From Streptococcus suis (GTDB taxonomy: Bacteria; Bacillota; Bacilli; Lactobacillales; Streptococcaceae): a stretch of DNA of 64,000 nucleotides. Under the pieces are notes generated by a model that was given only the letters and a program-made list of their open reading frames with translations, made no database searches and was not told where the DNA came from. The translations under genes and the position numbers were made by a program. Of the stretch, positions 10,540 through 19,522 are shown piece after piece; position 1 is the stretch's first letter, and each line of letters begins with the position of its first letter. The DNA lies in the NCBI RefSeq assembly GCF_902702775.1, contig NZ_LR738724.1, positions 744,001 through 808,000 on the forward strand, written 5' to 3'.

Positions 10540-10594
10540 AAGGTAGAGCGAAACCTTTCTGGATGATTACATTAATATATTTAGGAGAGCCCTT

Positions 10595-12859
10595 ATGATT
10601 AATTTACAAAATTTTGTTCAGTCTATGTATGCTAAACGCATTGAAGATTGTACAGACCAAGAACTCTATTACGCCTTGCTTGCTTTTACAAAACAGCAGA
10701 GTGAAGCTAAGTATACAAATGACCAAAAGAAAAAGGTCTACTATATTTCAGCAGAGTTCTTAATTGGTAAGCTCTTATCTAATAACTTGATCAACTTGGG
10801 TGTTTATGATGAGGTGAAGAGCCAGCTTGCAGCAGCAGGTAAAGACTTAATTGCTATTGAAGATGTGGAGATGGAGCCATCACTAGGAAATGGTGGTTTG
10901 GGTCGTTTGGCTGCCTGCTTCCTTGATTCAATTGCTAGTCTAGGTCTTAATGGTGATGGGGTCGGCTTGAATTATCACTTTGGGCTGTTTAGACAATTAT
11001 TTGAATACCATCAACAGTCTGCTGTGCCAAACGAGTGGATTACACCACGTTCATGGTTAACGGAGTCACCGATTTCTTATCAGGTGCCATTTGCTAACTT
11101 TACCTTGACATCTAAGTTGTATGACATCGATGTACCTGGTTATAAAATGGAACGCAAGAATCGTCTTCGCTTGTTTGACCTTGTTTCAGTTGATGACAAT
11201 ATCATTTATGATGGGATAGAATTTGATAAGGAAGATATTTTCCGAAACTTGACTCTTTTCCTCTATCCAGATGATTCGACCGATGAAGGAAAAGTTCTCC
11301 GCATCTTCCAGCAGTATTTCATGGTCTCTAACGCTGCGCAACTATTGATTGACGAAGCGGTTGCTAAGGGATCAAACTTACATGACCTGCCTGATTATGC
11401 TGTTGTTCAAATCAACGATACTCACCCATCACTTGTTATTCCAGAATTGATTCGCCTTTTGGAGCTTCGTGGTATTTCGTTTGATGAGGCAGTTGAAATT
11501 GTTAAGAAAATGACTGCTTATACCAACCATACCATCTTGTCAGAGGCGCTGGAAAAATGGCCGCTTGATTTTCTGAACTATGTGGTTCCGCACTTGGTAC
11601 CGTTCATCGTAGAATTGGATCGTCGTGCCAAAGAAGTGAAGGATGATCCTGCTGTCAATATCATCGATGAACATGGCCGTGTTCACATGGCACACATGGA
11701 TATTCATTATGGTTATTCTATTAATGGGGTGGCGGCACTTCATACAGAGATCTTGAAAACTTCAGAGTTGAAAGCTTTCTATGAGCTATATCCTGAAAAA
11801 TTCAATAATAAGACAAATGGGATTACCTTCCGTCGCTGGCTCATGCATGCTAATCCAAGTCTAGCAAGCTACCTGGACGGCCTACTTGGACATGGCTACC
11901 ATCACGATGCAAGTGAACTCGAAAAGCTATTGGATTACAAAAATGATAAGGAATTGAAATCTTGGTTGGAAAAGACAAAGCAGCATAATAAACGCAAATT
12001 GCAGCGTCATATTGCCAAGACACAAGGTGTTCATGTTAATCCAGAATCCATCTTTGATGTACAAATCAAGCGCATGCACGAGTACAAGCGTCAGCAGATG
12101 AATGTCCTCTATGTTATCCATAAGTATCTGGATATTAAAGCAGGCAACATTCCTACCCGCCCATTGACAGTATTCTTTGGAGGAAAGGCTGCACCTGCCT
12201 ACACAACCGCACAGGACATCATTCATTTGATTTTGGTATTGTCACAGGTGATTAAAAATGATCCTGATGTGGCACCACACTTGCAACTCGTTATGATTGA
12301 AAACTATAACGTAACTGAGGCGAGTTATATTATTCCAGCGGCAGATATTTCAGAGCAAATTTCCCTTGCATCCAAAGAAGCTTCTGGTACAGGTAACATG
12401 AAATTCATGCTCAACGGTGCCTTGACCATCGGTACAGATGATGGTGCCAATGTGGAAATTCATGAGTTGGTAGGTGATGAAAATATCTATATCTTTGGCC
12501 AAGATAGCCAAACAGTTATCGACCACTATGCAAATGGAACCTACCATCCATATTCCTTCTACGAACGTGAAGCCATTCGTCCATTGATTGACTTCATTAC
12601 ATCGGATACCATTCGTCATGCTGGTGGGATCGATGAGCGTCTCTGGCGCTTACAGGACAACCTTAAGCACAATGACCACTTCATGACCTTGCTTGATTTG
12701 GAAGATTATATCTCGACTAAAGAGCAGATGTTAGCAGACTATGAAGATCGCGACAGCTGGTTGGAAAAAGTCATCGTCAACATCGCTAAAGCAGGTTTCT
12801 TCTCGTCAGACCGTACTATTCAACAGTACAACGAAGACATCTGGCATTTGGAAGCGTAG
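10595..12859 (+). CDS. glgP: Glycogen/maltodextrin phosphorylase
   Basis: A 754-residue alpha-glucan phosphorylase that releases glucose 1-phosphate from maltodextrin or glycogen ends using pyridoxal phosphate. The PLP lysine is Lys603 in [12 protein letters not shown]. Other family blocks are [19 protein letters not shown] and [21 protein letters not shown]. Streptococci usually carry malP beside malQ; here the gene stands alone with its own cre-controlled promoter and terminator, so I cannot tell glgP from malP by context. Confidence 0.93.
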   Translation: MINLQNFVQSMYAKRIEDCTDQELYYALLAFTKQQSEAKYTNDQKKKVYYISAEFLIGKLLSNNLINLGVYDEVKSQLAAAGKDLIAIEDVEMEPSLGNGGLGRLAACFLDSIASLGLNGDGVGLNYHFGLFRQLFEYHQQSAVPNEWITPRSWLTESPISYQVPFANFTLTSKLYDIDVPGYKMERKNRLRLFDLVSVDDNIIYDGIEFDKEDIFRNLTLFLYPDDSTDEGKVLRIFQQYFMVSNAAQLLIDEAVAKGSNLHDLPDYAVVQINDTHPSLVIPELIRLLELRGISFDEAVEIVKKMTAYTNHTILSEALEKWPLDFLNYVVPHLVPFIVELDRRAKEVKDDPAVNIIDEHGRVHMAHMDIHYGYSINGVAALHTEILKTSELKAFYELYPEKFNNKTNGITFRRWLMHANPSLASYLDGLLGHGYHHDASELEKLLDYKNDKELKSWLEKTKQHNKRKLQRHIAKTQGVHVNPESIFDVQIKRMHEYKRQQMNVLYVIHKYLDIKAGNIPTRPLTVFFGGKAAPAYTTAQDIIHLILVLSQVIKNDPDVAPHLQLVMIENYNVTEASYIIPAADISEQISLASKEASGTGNMKFMLNGALTIGTDDGANVEIHELVGDENIYIFGQDSQTVIDHYANGTYHPYSFYEREAIRPLIDFITSDTIRHAGGIDERLWRLQDNLKHNDHFMTLLDLEDYISTKEQMLADYEDRDSWLEKVIVNIAKAGFFSSDRTIQQYNEDIWHLEA

Positions 12860-12865
12860 CATATA

Positions 12866-12892
12866 AAAATGACCTTTCGGGGTCATTTTTTC
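12866..12892 (+). terminator. Terminator between glgP and the VanZ-like gene (probably bidirectional)
   Basis: Stem AAATGACC / GGTCATTT (12867-12874, 12881-12888) with a TTTCGG loop, A-rich before and T-rich after, so it can serve both convergent genes. Confidence 0.85.
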
Positions 12893-13461
12893 TGTATTCT
12901 ATTTTTGAAAGAGTGGACGATTGCGGATTGTCCCAAGAAGTTTCCAAGGGCAAAGCCAGAGGTGTTAAGCAAGATGTCGCCAAGGTCAAAGAAGCCCAGT
13001 GAAAAGAAGAATTGACAAGCTTCAACCAGTAAAATAGCACCTACAAAGAGAGAAAGTTTTTTCCAAGAAAACGAAAACAGCAATCCAAGGGGCAAAAAGA
13101 GTAAGAGGTTAAAGACCAATATAGCAGGATTGAGAAACAGGTCTTGAGAGAAGGTGCTAAGGAGATCCCAGTTGACACCTCTGACGCCCATGCTTTTGAA
13201 AAAGAGGAGGTAGATCAGTAGAAAACCATAGCATCCATAGAAAAACCAAAGCGACAGTCGGGAAATGTCTGGCTGATAGATCAGTCGAAAGAGAGTAAAG
13301 CAAACCCCAGTCATCAATAGTATTGCTGTAAGACTAGGTAAAAAATCAACCGTCATAAAAATGGTCGAGAACTGGTAAAAAAGAAAGGTCATAAAGAGCC
13401 AGCGGCAGAATAAGAATGATAAGATAGCGTTGATGACATCATAGAATCGTTCTTTGTTCAT
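12883..13461 (-). CDS. VanZ-like family membrane protein
   Basis: A 192-residue integral membrane protein with about five hydrophobic segments. The VanZ-family pattern is visible: N..LFLPLG in the middle, VEACQFF, then FDLGDILLNTSGFALG near the C-terminus. VanZ-type proteins alter sensitivity to lipoglycopeptides in some Gram-positives, but most members have no known role. Convergent with glgP and sharing its terminator; divergent from hemW. Confidence 0.82.
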   Translation of the reverse strand: MNKERFYDVINAILSFLFCRWLFMTFLFYQFSTIFMTVDFLPSLTAILLMTGVCFTLFRLIYQPDISRLSLWFFYGCYGFLLIYLLFFKSMGVRGVNWDLLSTFSQDLFLNPAILVFNLLLFLPLGLLFSFSWKKLSLFVGAILLVEACQFFFSLGFFDLGDILLNTSGFALGNFLGQSAIVHSFKNRIQKK

Positions 13462-13557
13462 GACTTAATCCCTTTTGTAGATTTTGTAAGTTTACTATAT
13501 TATATCATTGTTTTGAGGGGGAAGTGATGGCTGTAAAAAATATTTTTATAGACAGTG

Positions 13558-13573
13558 TGCTATAATAGTTCTT
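13558..13573 (+). promoter_or_regulatory. Extended -10 promoter of hemW
   Basis: TGCTATAAT (TATAAT at 13561-13566) lies only 7 bp before the hemW ATG, with a weak -35. The expected start point falls on or next to the ATG. Confidence 0.6.
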
Positions 13574-14710
13574 ATGAAAAAACGACCGACATCTGCCTAT
13601 ATCCACATTCCATTTTGCACCCAGATTTGTTACTACTGTGACTTTTCCAAGGTCTTTATTAAGAACCAGCCTGTTGACGAGTATTTGGCAGCCCTCATGG
13701 AAGAGGTCAAGTTTTACAACCTGCCAGCCCTCCGCACGCTTTATATCGGAGGCGGAACACCATCGGCTCTCTCGGCAGACCAGCTAGATTATCTCCTGAC
13801 CAATCTGGAGGACTTGCTGGACTTGTCACAGCTGGAAGAATTCACCATTGAGGCCAATCCAGGTGACTTGACGGCAGACAAGATTGCGGTTCTGAAAAAG
13901 TCCAAGTGCAATCGGGTGTCGTTGGGTGTTCAGACCTTTGATGACCGTATGCTGAAAAAAATCGGTCGTAGCCACAACCAGGCCCAGATTTATGAAACCA
14001 TTGCAGCCCTCAAGGAAGCGGGTTTTCACAATATTTCCATTGACCTGATTTATGCCCTGCCTGGTCAGACCATGGAGCAGGTGGTGGACAATGTCGCCAA
14101 GGCCTTGGAGCTGGACATTCCCCACATGAGCCTCTATAGCTTGATTTTGGAGAACCACACGGTCTTCATGAACCGCCAACGCCGTGGCAACCTGCATCTG
14201 CCCAACGAAGATGTGGAGTCCGATATGTTCGACTACATTCTTCAGGAGTTGGAGAAAAACGGCTTCGAGCACTACGAAATCTCCAACTTCACCAAACCTG
14301 GTTTTGAAAGTCGCCACAACCTCATGTACTGGGACAACTCGGAGTACTATGGTCTAGGAGCTGGAGCATCTGGCTACATCGACGGCATGCGCTATCGCAA
14401 CCGCGGCCCCATCCAGCACTACCTCAAATCCATCCGCGAAAAAGGCCATTCTCGCTTACACGAAGAATTCCTCAGCCAGACCGAGCAGATGGAAGAAGAG
14501 ATGTTTTTGGGCCTACGGAAAAAAACTGGCGTGTCCATCGAGCGATTCGAGGAAAAGTTTGGCATTTCCTTTGAAGACCGCTACGGTCAGGTGGTCAGGG
14601 ACTTGAAAAATGAAGGTCTCTTGCAAGAAGAAGACCGTTGGCTTCGGATGACGAAAAAGGGATTATTTTTGGGCGATACAGTTGCCGAGCGTTTCATTAT
14701 AGAAGATTAG
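13574..14710 (+). CDS. hemW: HemW-like radical SAM protein (oxygen-independent coproporphyrinogen oxidase family)
   Basis: A 378-residue radical SAM protein. The [4Fe-4S] cysteines are Cys15, Cys19 and Cys22 (CTQICYYC), followed by the YIGGGTPS motif and a C-terminal HemN-like domain. It lacks the extra N-terminal segment of true HemN, as HemW heme chaperones do; streptococci do not make heme, so the older coproporphyrinogen oxidase label is unlikely. No ribosome site precedes the ATG, and the -10 is so close that a leaderless transcript is predicted. The thioesterase gene follows 12 bp later. Confidence 0.9.
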   Translation: MKKRPTSAYIHIPFCTQICYYCDFSKVFIKNQPVDEYLAALMEEVKFYNLPALRTLYIGGGTPSALSADQLDYLLTNLEDLLDLSQLEEFTIEANPGDLTADKIAVLKKSKCNRVSLGVQTFDDRMLKKIGRSHNQAQIYETIAALKEAGFHNISIDLIYALPGQTMEQVVDNVAKALELDIPHMSLYSLILENHTVFMNRQRRGNLHLPNEDVESDMFDYILQELEKNGFEHYEISNFTKPGFESRHNLMYWDNSEYYGLGAGASGYIDGMRYRNRGPIQHYLKSIREKGHSRLHEEFLSQTEQMEEEMFLGLRKKTGVSIERFEEKFGISFEDRYGQVVRDLKNEGLLQEEDRWLRMTKKGLFLGDTVAERFIIED

Positions 14711-14722
14711 AAAGAGGACACA

Positions 14723-15463
14723 ATGGGACTAAGCTACCAAGAAGAGTTCACCATTCCTTTTGATATGGTGGATGTTAAACAAGAAATCAAACTTCCTGAC
14801 TTTATTTCCTACTGTCTTGGTGTGTCAGGTCGGCAGTCGGAAGAACTGGGTCGCAGTGACCTCTATGTTTTTCAGGAATTTGGCTTGATTTGGGTGGTGA
14901 CAGATTATGAGCTAACTATTCAAGCACTGCCTAAGTACAATGAAACCGTCACGATAAAAACAGAAGCGGTTGCCTACAACAAGTTTTTCTGTCATCGGAT
15001 GTTCTATATTTACGATGAGGCGGGCAATCTTTTGCTGGACATTCTCTGCTATTTTGTCCTGATTGATTTTGAGACTCGCAAGGTGGCACCTGTGCCAGAA
15101 GATTTGATTGCCCCTTATCAGTCTGAGCAGGTCAAGAAATTACCTCGGGCTCCCAAGTATCAGCTCTTGGAAAATCCATCTGTTCAAGAATTTCCTGTTC
15201 GCTATTTTGACTTGGATATGAATGGGCATGTCAATAATGGCAAGTACTTGGAATGGATGTATGAAGCACTGGGCTATGATTTTCTGCTCTGCCATGTCCC
15301 TAAAAAAATCCAACTCAAGTATCTCAAGGAAGTAGAGGCGACTAGCCTGGTGAGTTCACGCATGGTGGCAGAAGCTGGTGTCAGCCAGCATGAGATTGTG
15401 GTAGAGGGGCATATCCATGCGCAAGCTGTCATAGAATGGAGGGAAAGTCATGTCGCAGGATAA
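14723..15463 (+). CDS. Acyl-ACP thioesterase
   Basis: A 246-residue protein with two hot-dog folds (acyl-ACP thioesterase family): an N-terminal half with IWVVTDYELTI and a second half with the RYFDLDMNGHVNN signature, which carries the catalytic Asp/Asn/His region. It releases fatty acids from acyl carrier protein in the cytoplasm. RBS GAAAGAGGA. It overlaps the NUDIX gene by 14 bp and shares a tight cluster with hemW. Confidence 0.9.
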   Translation: MGLSYQEEFTIPFDMVDVKQEIKLPDFISYCLGVSGRQSEELGRSDLYVFQEFGLIWVVTDYELTIQALPKYNETVTIKTEAVAYNKFFCHRMFYIYDEAGNLLLDILCYFVLIDFETRKVAPVPEDLIAPYQSEQVKKLPRAPKYQLLENPSVQEFPVRYFDLDMNGHVNNGKYLEWMYEALGYDFLLCHVPKKIQLKYLKEVEATSLVSSRMVAEAGVSQHEIVVEGHIHAQAVIEWRESHVAG

Positions 15464-16067
15464 GTGGTTGGAATGGGCAGTGCGTTTACAAGCCTTGGCT
15501 CAGACAGGCTTGGCTTATGGAAAAGATGTTTATGACATGGAGCGATTTGAGGAAATCCGTCAGATTGCGGCGGAAATGTTGGTAGAGCCATCTGGACAGC
15601 CCTTGGAGGTGGTGAAAGACTTGTTTTGCAATGAAACAGGCTATCAGACACCCAAGCTGGATACCCGCGCAGCTATTTTCCAAGAGGATAAAATCCTACT
15701 GGTTCAGGAAAACGATGGGCTCTGGTCCTTACCAGGTGGTTGGTGCGATGTGGACCGCTCCGTCAAGGAAAATGTTGTCAAGGAAGTAAAGGAAGAAGCG
15801 GGGCTGGATGTGGAGGCTCTGCGAGTCGTTGCGATTTTGGACAAGCACAAGAACAATCCTGCCAAGTCAGCTCACCGCGTGACCAAGGTCTTCATTCTAT
15901 GTCGTCTCCTTGGCGGGGAGTTTCAGCCCAATTCGGAAACAGTTGCCAGTGGCTTCTTCAGTCTAGATGACTTACCACCGCTCTACCTTGGGAAAAATAC
16001 TGCTGAGCAGTTAGCACTTTGCTTGGAAGCTAGTCGGTCTGAGCATTGGGAAACACGATTTGATTAA
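15450..16067 (+). CDS. NUDIX hydrolase
   Basis: A 205-residue hydrolase with an N-terminal helical extension (residues 1-60) and a NUDIX domain. The box runs from GGWCDVDRSVKENVVKEV into EEAGLD near residues 95-118, matching G-x5-E-x7-REUxEExGU with Lys for Arg (KEVKEEAG). The extension suggests the subgroup with a zinc-ribbon-like N-terminal helix pair; the substrate is unknown. Overlaps the thioesterase gene; a HAD phosphatase gene follows 9 bp later. Confidence 0.9.
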   Translation: MSQDKWLEWAVRLQALAQTGLAYGKDVYDMERFEEIRQIAAEMLVEPSGQPLEVVKDLFCNETGYQTPKLDTRAAIFQEDKILLVQENDGLWSLPGGWCDVDRSVKENVVKEVKEEAGLDVEALRVVAILDKHKNNPAKSAHRVTKVFILCRLLGGEFQPNSETVASGFFSLDDLPPLYLGKNTAEQLALCLEASRSEHWETRFD

Positions 16068-16076
16068 GGAGGAAAA

Positions 16077-16850
16077 ATGACATATACAGGTTATTTGATT
16101 GATTTGGATGGTACGATTTATGAAGGGAAAAAGCGGATTCCTGCTGGTGAACGTTTTATTCATCGCTTGCAAGAACGTCAGATTCCCTATTTATTCGTGA
16201 CCAACAATACCACCCGCCGTCCTGAGATGGTGCAGGCTATGTTGGCTGAAAACTTTAACATTGAGACACCGCTTGAAACAATCTATACAGCCAGTCTGGC
16301 GACAGTAGATTATATGAATGATTTGGGCAAGGAAAAGACAGTCTATGTCATTGGAGAAGACGGGCTCAAGTCTGCCATTTTTGAGGCAGGCTATGTGGAA
16401 GACACGGAAAATCCAGCCTATGTTGTTGTCGGCTTGGATACTCAGTTGACCTATGAAAAACTAACCATTGCCACCTTGGCTATTCAAAAGGGAGCGACCT
16501 TTATCGGTACCAATCCTGATTTGAACATTCCGACTGAAAGAGGTCATTTGCCAGGAGCAGGCTCACTTATTGCACTTTTGAAAGCTGCTACCCGAGTAGA
16601 GCCGACCTTTATCGGTAAGCCTGAAGCGATTATCATGGACAAGGCTCTGGAGATTTTAGGCACAGAACGCAGCCAAACGGTTATGGTGGGAGATAACTAC
16701 CTGACGGATATTCGCGCAGGGATTGACAATGGATTTCCAACTCTTTTAGTCCTGACTGGATTTACCAAGCCAGAAGAAGTAGCAGACTTACCCCTGTCTC
16801 CAACCCATGTCCTCGATAGTTTAGATGACTGGAGTTTTGATGAGAACTAA
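16077..16850 (+). CDS. HAD-superfamily IIA sugar phosphatase (NagD-like, TIGR01457)
   Basis: A 257-residue phosphatase. Motif I is DLDGT (Asp9 and Asp11), motif II is VTNNTTR, Lys lies in FIGKPEAI, and motif IV is [10 protein letters not shown]. The length and the class IIA cap fit the TIGR01457 group. It probably dephosphorylates small sugar phosphates or nucleotides; the substrate cannot be told. AAGGAGG before the ATG. It overlaps the next membrane protein gene, a pairing usual in streptococci. Confidence 0.92.
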   Translation: MTYTGYLIDLDGTIYEGKKRIPAGERFIHRLQERQIPYLFVTNNTTRRPEMVQAMLAENFNIETPLETIYTASLATVDYMNDLGKEKTVYVIGEDGLKSAIFEAGYVEDTENPAYVVVGLDTQLTYEKLTIATLAIQKGATFIGTNPDLNIPTERGHLPGAGSLIALLKAATRVEPTFIGKPEAIIMDKALEILGTERSQTVMVGDNYLTDIRAGIDNGFPTLLVLTGFTKPEEVADLPLSPTHVLDSLDDWSFDEN

Positions 16851-17469
16851 GTTACAGATTATCGGAACGATTTTATTTGTCTTGTCGGCAGCAGTTCTAG
16901 GAACCATCTACTTAGCTTGGCTAGTTTATCCGTTTGAGATTTCTTTTTTGGGGTTGGAAAAAGTGGTCTACATGAAAGCGGTAGATATTTCCTATAATTT
17001 CAATATCTTGATGAACTATCTGACCAATCCATTTGCAAGTGTTTTAGACATGCCAAATTTTTCATCCTCAGCTGATGGTCTGAAACATTTTGCGGATGTG
17101 AAACATTTATTCCATCTAACTCAGGGGATTTTTATCCTCACCCTCCCTGCCTTTGTGCTTTTTGTAAAAAACATTCTGCTAAAAGGTTATGGAGACTTGG
17201 TTAAAAAGGTCATTTTCTGGACCATGCTTACGCCAATGATAATCGGTTTATTAGGTGTTCTTGTTGGCTTTGATCAGTTTTTTGTATTATTTCATACGGT
17301 GCTATTTCCAGGGGATTCTACATGGCTATTTGACCCTGCAAAGGATCCTGTCATATATATTTTGCCACAAGAGTTTTTCTTGCATTGCTTTGTATTATTT
17401 TTTGTCCTTTACGAATTGTTCTTTGGGACAATACTGGCGTGGACAGGAAAAAAGAATAGGATAGGATAG
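16840..17469 (+). CDS. TIGR01906 family integral membrane protein
   Basis: A 209-residue membrane protein with about four hydrophobic segments and a C-terminal [11 protein letters not shown] segment typical of TIGR01906. I place the start at the second ATG (MRTKLQIIG), which has GGAG seven bases upstream; an ATG 15 bp earlier is also in frame. It overlaps the HAD gene. Function unknown. It is the last chromosomal gene before the conjugative element. Confidence 0.85.
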   Translation: MRTKLQIIGTILFVLSAAVLGTIYLAWLVYPFEISFLGLEKVVYMKAVDISYNFNILMNYLTNPFASVLDMPNFSSSADGLKHFADVKHLFHLTQGIFILTLPAFVLFVKNILLKGYGDLVKKVIFWTMLTPMIIGLLGVLVGFDQFFVLFHTVLFPGDSTWLFDPAKDPVIYILPQEFFLHCFVLFFVLYELFFGTILAWTGKKNRIG

Positions 17470-17546
17470 GATAAGAGCGTAAAATTCATATTTTAGAATT
17501 AGTAAGTGTCTAGAGTTTTGAGAATTTGAAATAACACCTAATTTAC

Positions 17547-17580
17547 AAGAGTAAACAGAGAAATCTGTTTGCTCTTTTTT
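17547..17580 (+). terminator. Terminator near the ICE left end
   Basis: AAGAGTAAACAG / CTGTTTGCTCTT stem (17547-17558 and 17565-17576, one T-G pair) with a 6-nt loop and a T run. It would insulate the element from chromosomal transcription. Confidence 0.8.
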
Positions 17581-17607
17581 AGTATCAAAATCAAAGAGGA
17601 GATAGTC

Positions 17608-18069
17608 ATGAAACAATCTGACATAGACAGCATGATTGAAGACTGGGTAGAGAATGGTCTTCCTGAAGAACTTCAACAACTTATCCCTACAGAGAGCCAA
17701 TGTGTTACCTGTGGTTGTACCTGGGATAAACCCTGTTACGCCTATCATGTTGGTCCATGTTGGTGGGTTGATGATACTGAAACAATTTGCAGCCACTGTC
17801 ATTACCAAATTCTTCATCACTCACCTTATGACGAACTAGGGCGTAGACTCATGGTAGATGGCAGTTTTTGGTACAAACCGTCCAGTATCTTATGGACTGT
17901 TACCAAGGACAGTGTAATACATACACTCAGTCCCCAAAATAGATTTGGAACTTTTCCATATAGCAAAGTGGATGTAAATCATAACTGGGGAAATGTTGCT
18001 CAACTTACCCAAGAAGAAGCAATGTGGTTGACCTTAGAAATGCGACCTGAACTGACAGATTTTATTTAG
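17608..18069 (+). CDS. ICE-encoded zinc-ribbon-like hypothetical protein
   Basis: A 153-residue protein of unknown role. I start it at the ATG behind AGAGGAGAT, not at an upstream in-frame start without a site. Residues about 32-65 hold CVTCGC-x4-C-x7-CWWVDD-x5-CSHC, the cysteine pattern with a Trp-Trp core found in small zinc modules of phage and ICE proteins. The C-terminal half has no recognised motif. First gene of the element, directly before the replication genes. Confidence 0.65.
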   Translation: MKQSDIDSMIEDWVENGLPEELQQLIPTESQCVTCGCTWDKPCYAYHVGPCWWVDDTETICSHCHYQILHHSPYDELGRRLMVDGSFWYKPSSILWTVTKDSVIHTLSPQNRFGTFPYSKVDVNHNWGNVAQLTQEEAMWLTLEMRPELTDFI

Positions 18070-18078
18070 GAGATAGAA

Positions 18079-18249
18079 ATGATGACACTACAAGAACAGA
18101 GGATTAGACAGATCCTTGTCAAAGATACGATGAAGCGTATGGGGCTATCCAAGAAGAAGGCTCAAAAAGTTATTGCAGAACTTGAAATGTATGGTTTGCT
18201 CAAGTTTACTCCCGACGGGAAATTGGCATTTAGAGAATTAGGAGCATAG
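18079..18249 (+). CDS. Small basic helix-turn-helix-like protein (56 aa)
   Basis: Short reading frame MMTLQEQRIRQILVK... ending LAFRELGA, with TAGGAGAT eight bases before the first ATG. Residues 12-45 (VKDTMKRMGLSKKKAQKVI) look like one helix-turn-helix with a small wing. It ends 2 bp before repA, so it is in the same transcript and may regulate replication; that role is inference. Confidence 0.6.
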   Translation: MMTLQEQRIRQILVKDTMKRMGLSKKKAQKVIAELEMYGLLKFTPDGKLAFRELGA

Positions 18250-18251
18250 GC

Positions 18252-19124
18252 ATGAGAAGAATATCTGTTGAGCAGGTACAGACTAGCGAGCGTTTCTATC
18301 GCATCCCAAAGGTGTTGGTAGAGTCAGTCTATTATCGCCAAATGAGTACCGAGTCAAAATTCACCTACGCTATCCTAAAGGATCGTTTTGAATTGTCTCT
18401 GAAGAATAACTGGGTAGATGAAAATGGTGATGTCTATCTCATCTTCACTATCGAGGAGCTGCAATCCATTCTTGGCTATGGGAAAAATAAAGTTATCAAA
18501 ATCAAGAAAGAGCTAGCAGAATACGGTCTGCTTGAGGAAGTTCGGCAAGGCTTAAACAAGCCAAACCTACTGTATTTGGGTAATGTAACTAGCGACCTTG
18601 AAAATGTAAATTCGGATTTTCCACAGGATAAACCCTTGCCAGAAGCGGAAGTTCCAAAATCAAACTTCCAGAAGTTTCAAAATCAAACCTCCAGAAGTTC
18701 GAAAGATAAACTTCAAGAAGTTTCGGGACCGAACTCTAATGGTACTAATCTTAACGATCCTGATATTAGTGATCAGAGTTCTAGGAAGGCTGGGGCTGAT
18801 GCCAATCCATCCGATACATCTGGTGGGAAGTATATCAAACCAGAATACTATTCCTTGCTCCAGGTGATTGCTAACAAGTACAATGACCGTTACCTCTATC
18901 CAGAGGGATATGCTCTTACGCATTCCCAAAAGATGCAGATAGGACAGTACCTAGCAAGCGGCTATGTCTTAAGTAATGAGGTGCTGGATCTGATAGACCA
19001 GATTCCTCACGATTGCCAAAGCCCACTTGCCTATCTCCTGAAGTCGCTTGAAAACCTCAAGGAAGAACGTAGGCTAGAAGAGAAGATGAATGCACATAGG
19101 CAAGCACAAGAGTATTTTGGATAA
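18252..19124 (+). CDS. repA: RepA_N-family replication initiator protein
   Basis: A 290-residue protein with the RepA N-terminal domain (residues 1-120: ERFYRIPKVLVES, MSTESKFTYAILKDR, LGYGKNKVIKIKKEL), a Ser/Asn-rich linker (125-195) and a DnaD-like C-terminal domain (200-285). RepA_N proteins initiate theta replication of low-GC Gram-positive plasmids, usually at iterons inside their own gene. On an ICE this implies an autonomously replicating circular form, as known for TnGBS, and fits the ParA cassette at the far end of the element. Confidence 0.9.
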   Translation: MRRISVEQVQTSERFYRIPKVLVESVYYRQMSTESKFTYAILKDRFELSLKNNWVDENGDVYLIFTIEELQSILGYGKNKVIKIKKELAEYGLLEEVRQGLNKPNLLYLGNVTSDLENVNSDFPQDKPLPEAEVPKSNFQKFQNQTSRSSKDKLQEVSGPNSNGTNLNDPDISDQSSRKAGADANPSDTSGGKYIKPEYYSLLQVIANKYNDRYLYPEGYALTHSQKMQIGQYLASGYVLSNEVLDLIDQIPHDCQSPLAYLLKSLENLKEERRLEEKMNAHRQAQEYFG

Positions 19125-19138
19125 AAGGGGACGACTTT

Positions 19139-19285
19139 ATGATGATTGTATTGGTTTTAATTTTTAGTATTTTGGCACTTTTTGGAAGCATTATTTTTGT
19201 GGTGCTAATTGCAAATAACAAGTATAGATTTGCCCTAGGGTATGACCGAGAACTAACTCGGAATCTAACTAGTCTGAAGGAGTGA
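19139..19285 (+). CDS. Small single-pass membrane protein (48 aa)
   Basis: Reading frame MMIVLVLIFSILALFG... ending RNLTSLKE. AAAAGGGGACG precedes the ATG. Residues 3-25 form one hydrophobic span and the rest is polar. It lies 14 bp after repA and 4 bp before the next small gene. No family recognised. Confidence 0.55.
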   Translation: MMIVLVLIFSILALFGSIIFVVLIANNKYRFALGYDRELTRNLTSLKE

Positions 19286-19289
19286 CTCT

Positions 19290-19463
19290 ATGAAAGAATT
19301 TATTATCCGTATTTCTTGGTACGATAACCGACGGAATTTTAAGTTTAAGGAACATATATTTCCAACTTTATCAATCGCGAAAATGTTCAAGAGATGGTAC
19401 AGACTTGGACGTGGGGAGCGAATTGAGCTATATAGTCGGGAGAGTCGAGAACCACTAATTTAG
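19290..19463 (+). CDS. Small basic hypothetical protein (57 aa)
   Basis: Reading frame MKEFIIRISWYDNRRNFK... ending ESREPLI, with AAGGAGTGA upstream overlapping the previous stop. Very basic, with aromatic residues in alternating positions; no known domain. Last gene of the repA unit. Confidence 0.55.
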   Translation: MKEFIIRISWYDNRRNFKFKEHIFPTLSIAKMFKRWYRLGRGERIELYSRESREPLI

Positions 19464-19474
19464 ACCTGACCGCA

Positions 19475-19504
19475 ATGTCAAAAAACTAGACAAATTTGTA
19501 TAAA
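19475..19504 (+). promoter_or_regulatory. Candidate promoter of the surface-protein operon
   Basis: ATGTCA (19475-19480), 18 bp, TATAAA (19499-19504), ahead of AAAGGAGA and the SEC10 start. Moderate match to sigma-A. Confidence 0.4.
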
Positions 19505-19522
19505 AATTAAAGGAGAACATCA

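Noticed and set aside
17470..17607. tRNA gene as an ICE attachment site
   Set aside because: No tRNA at either border; agrees with transposase-driven insertion rather than site-specific integration.
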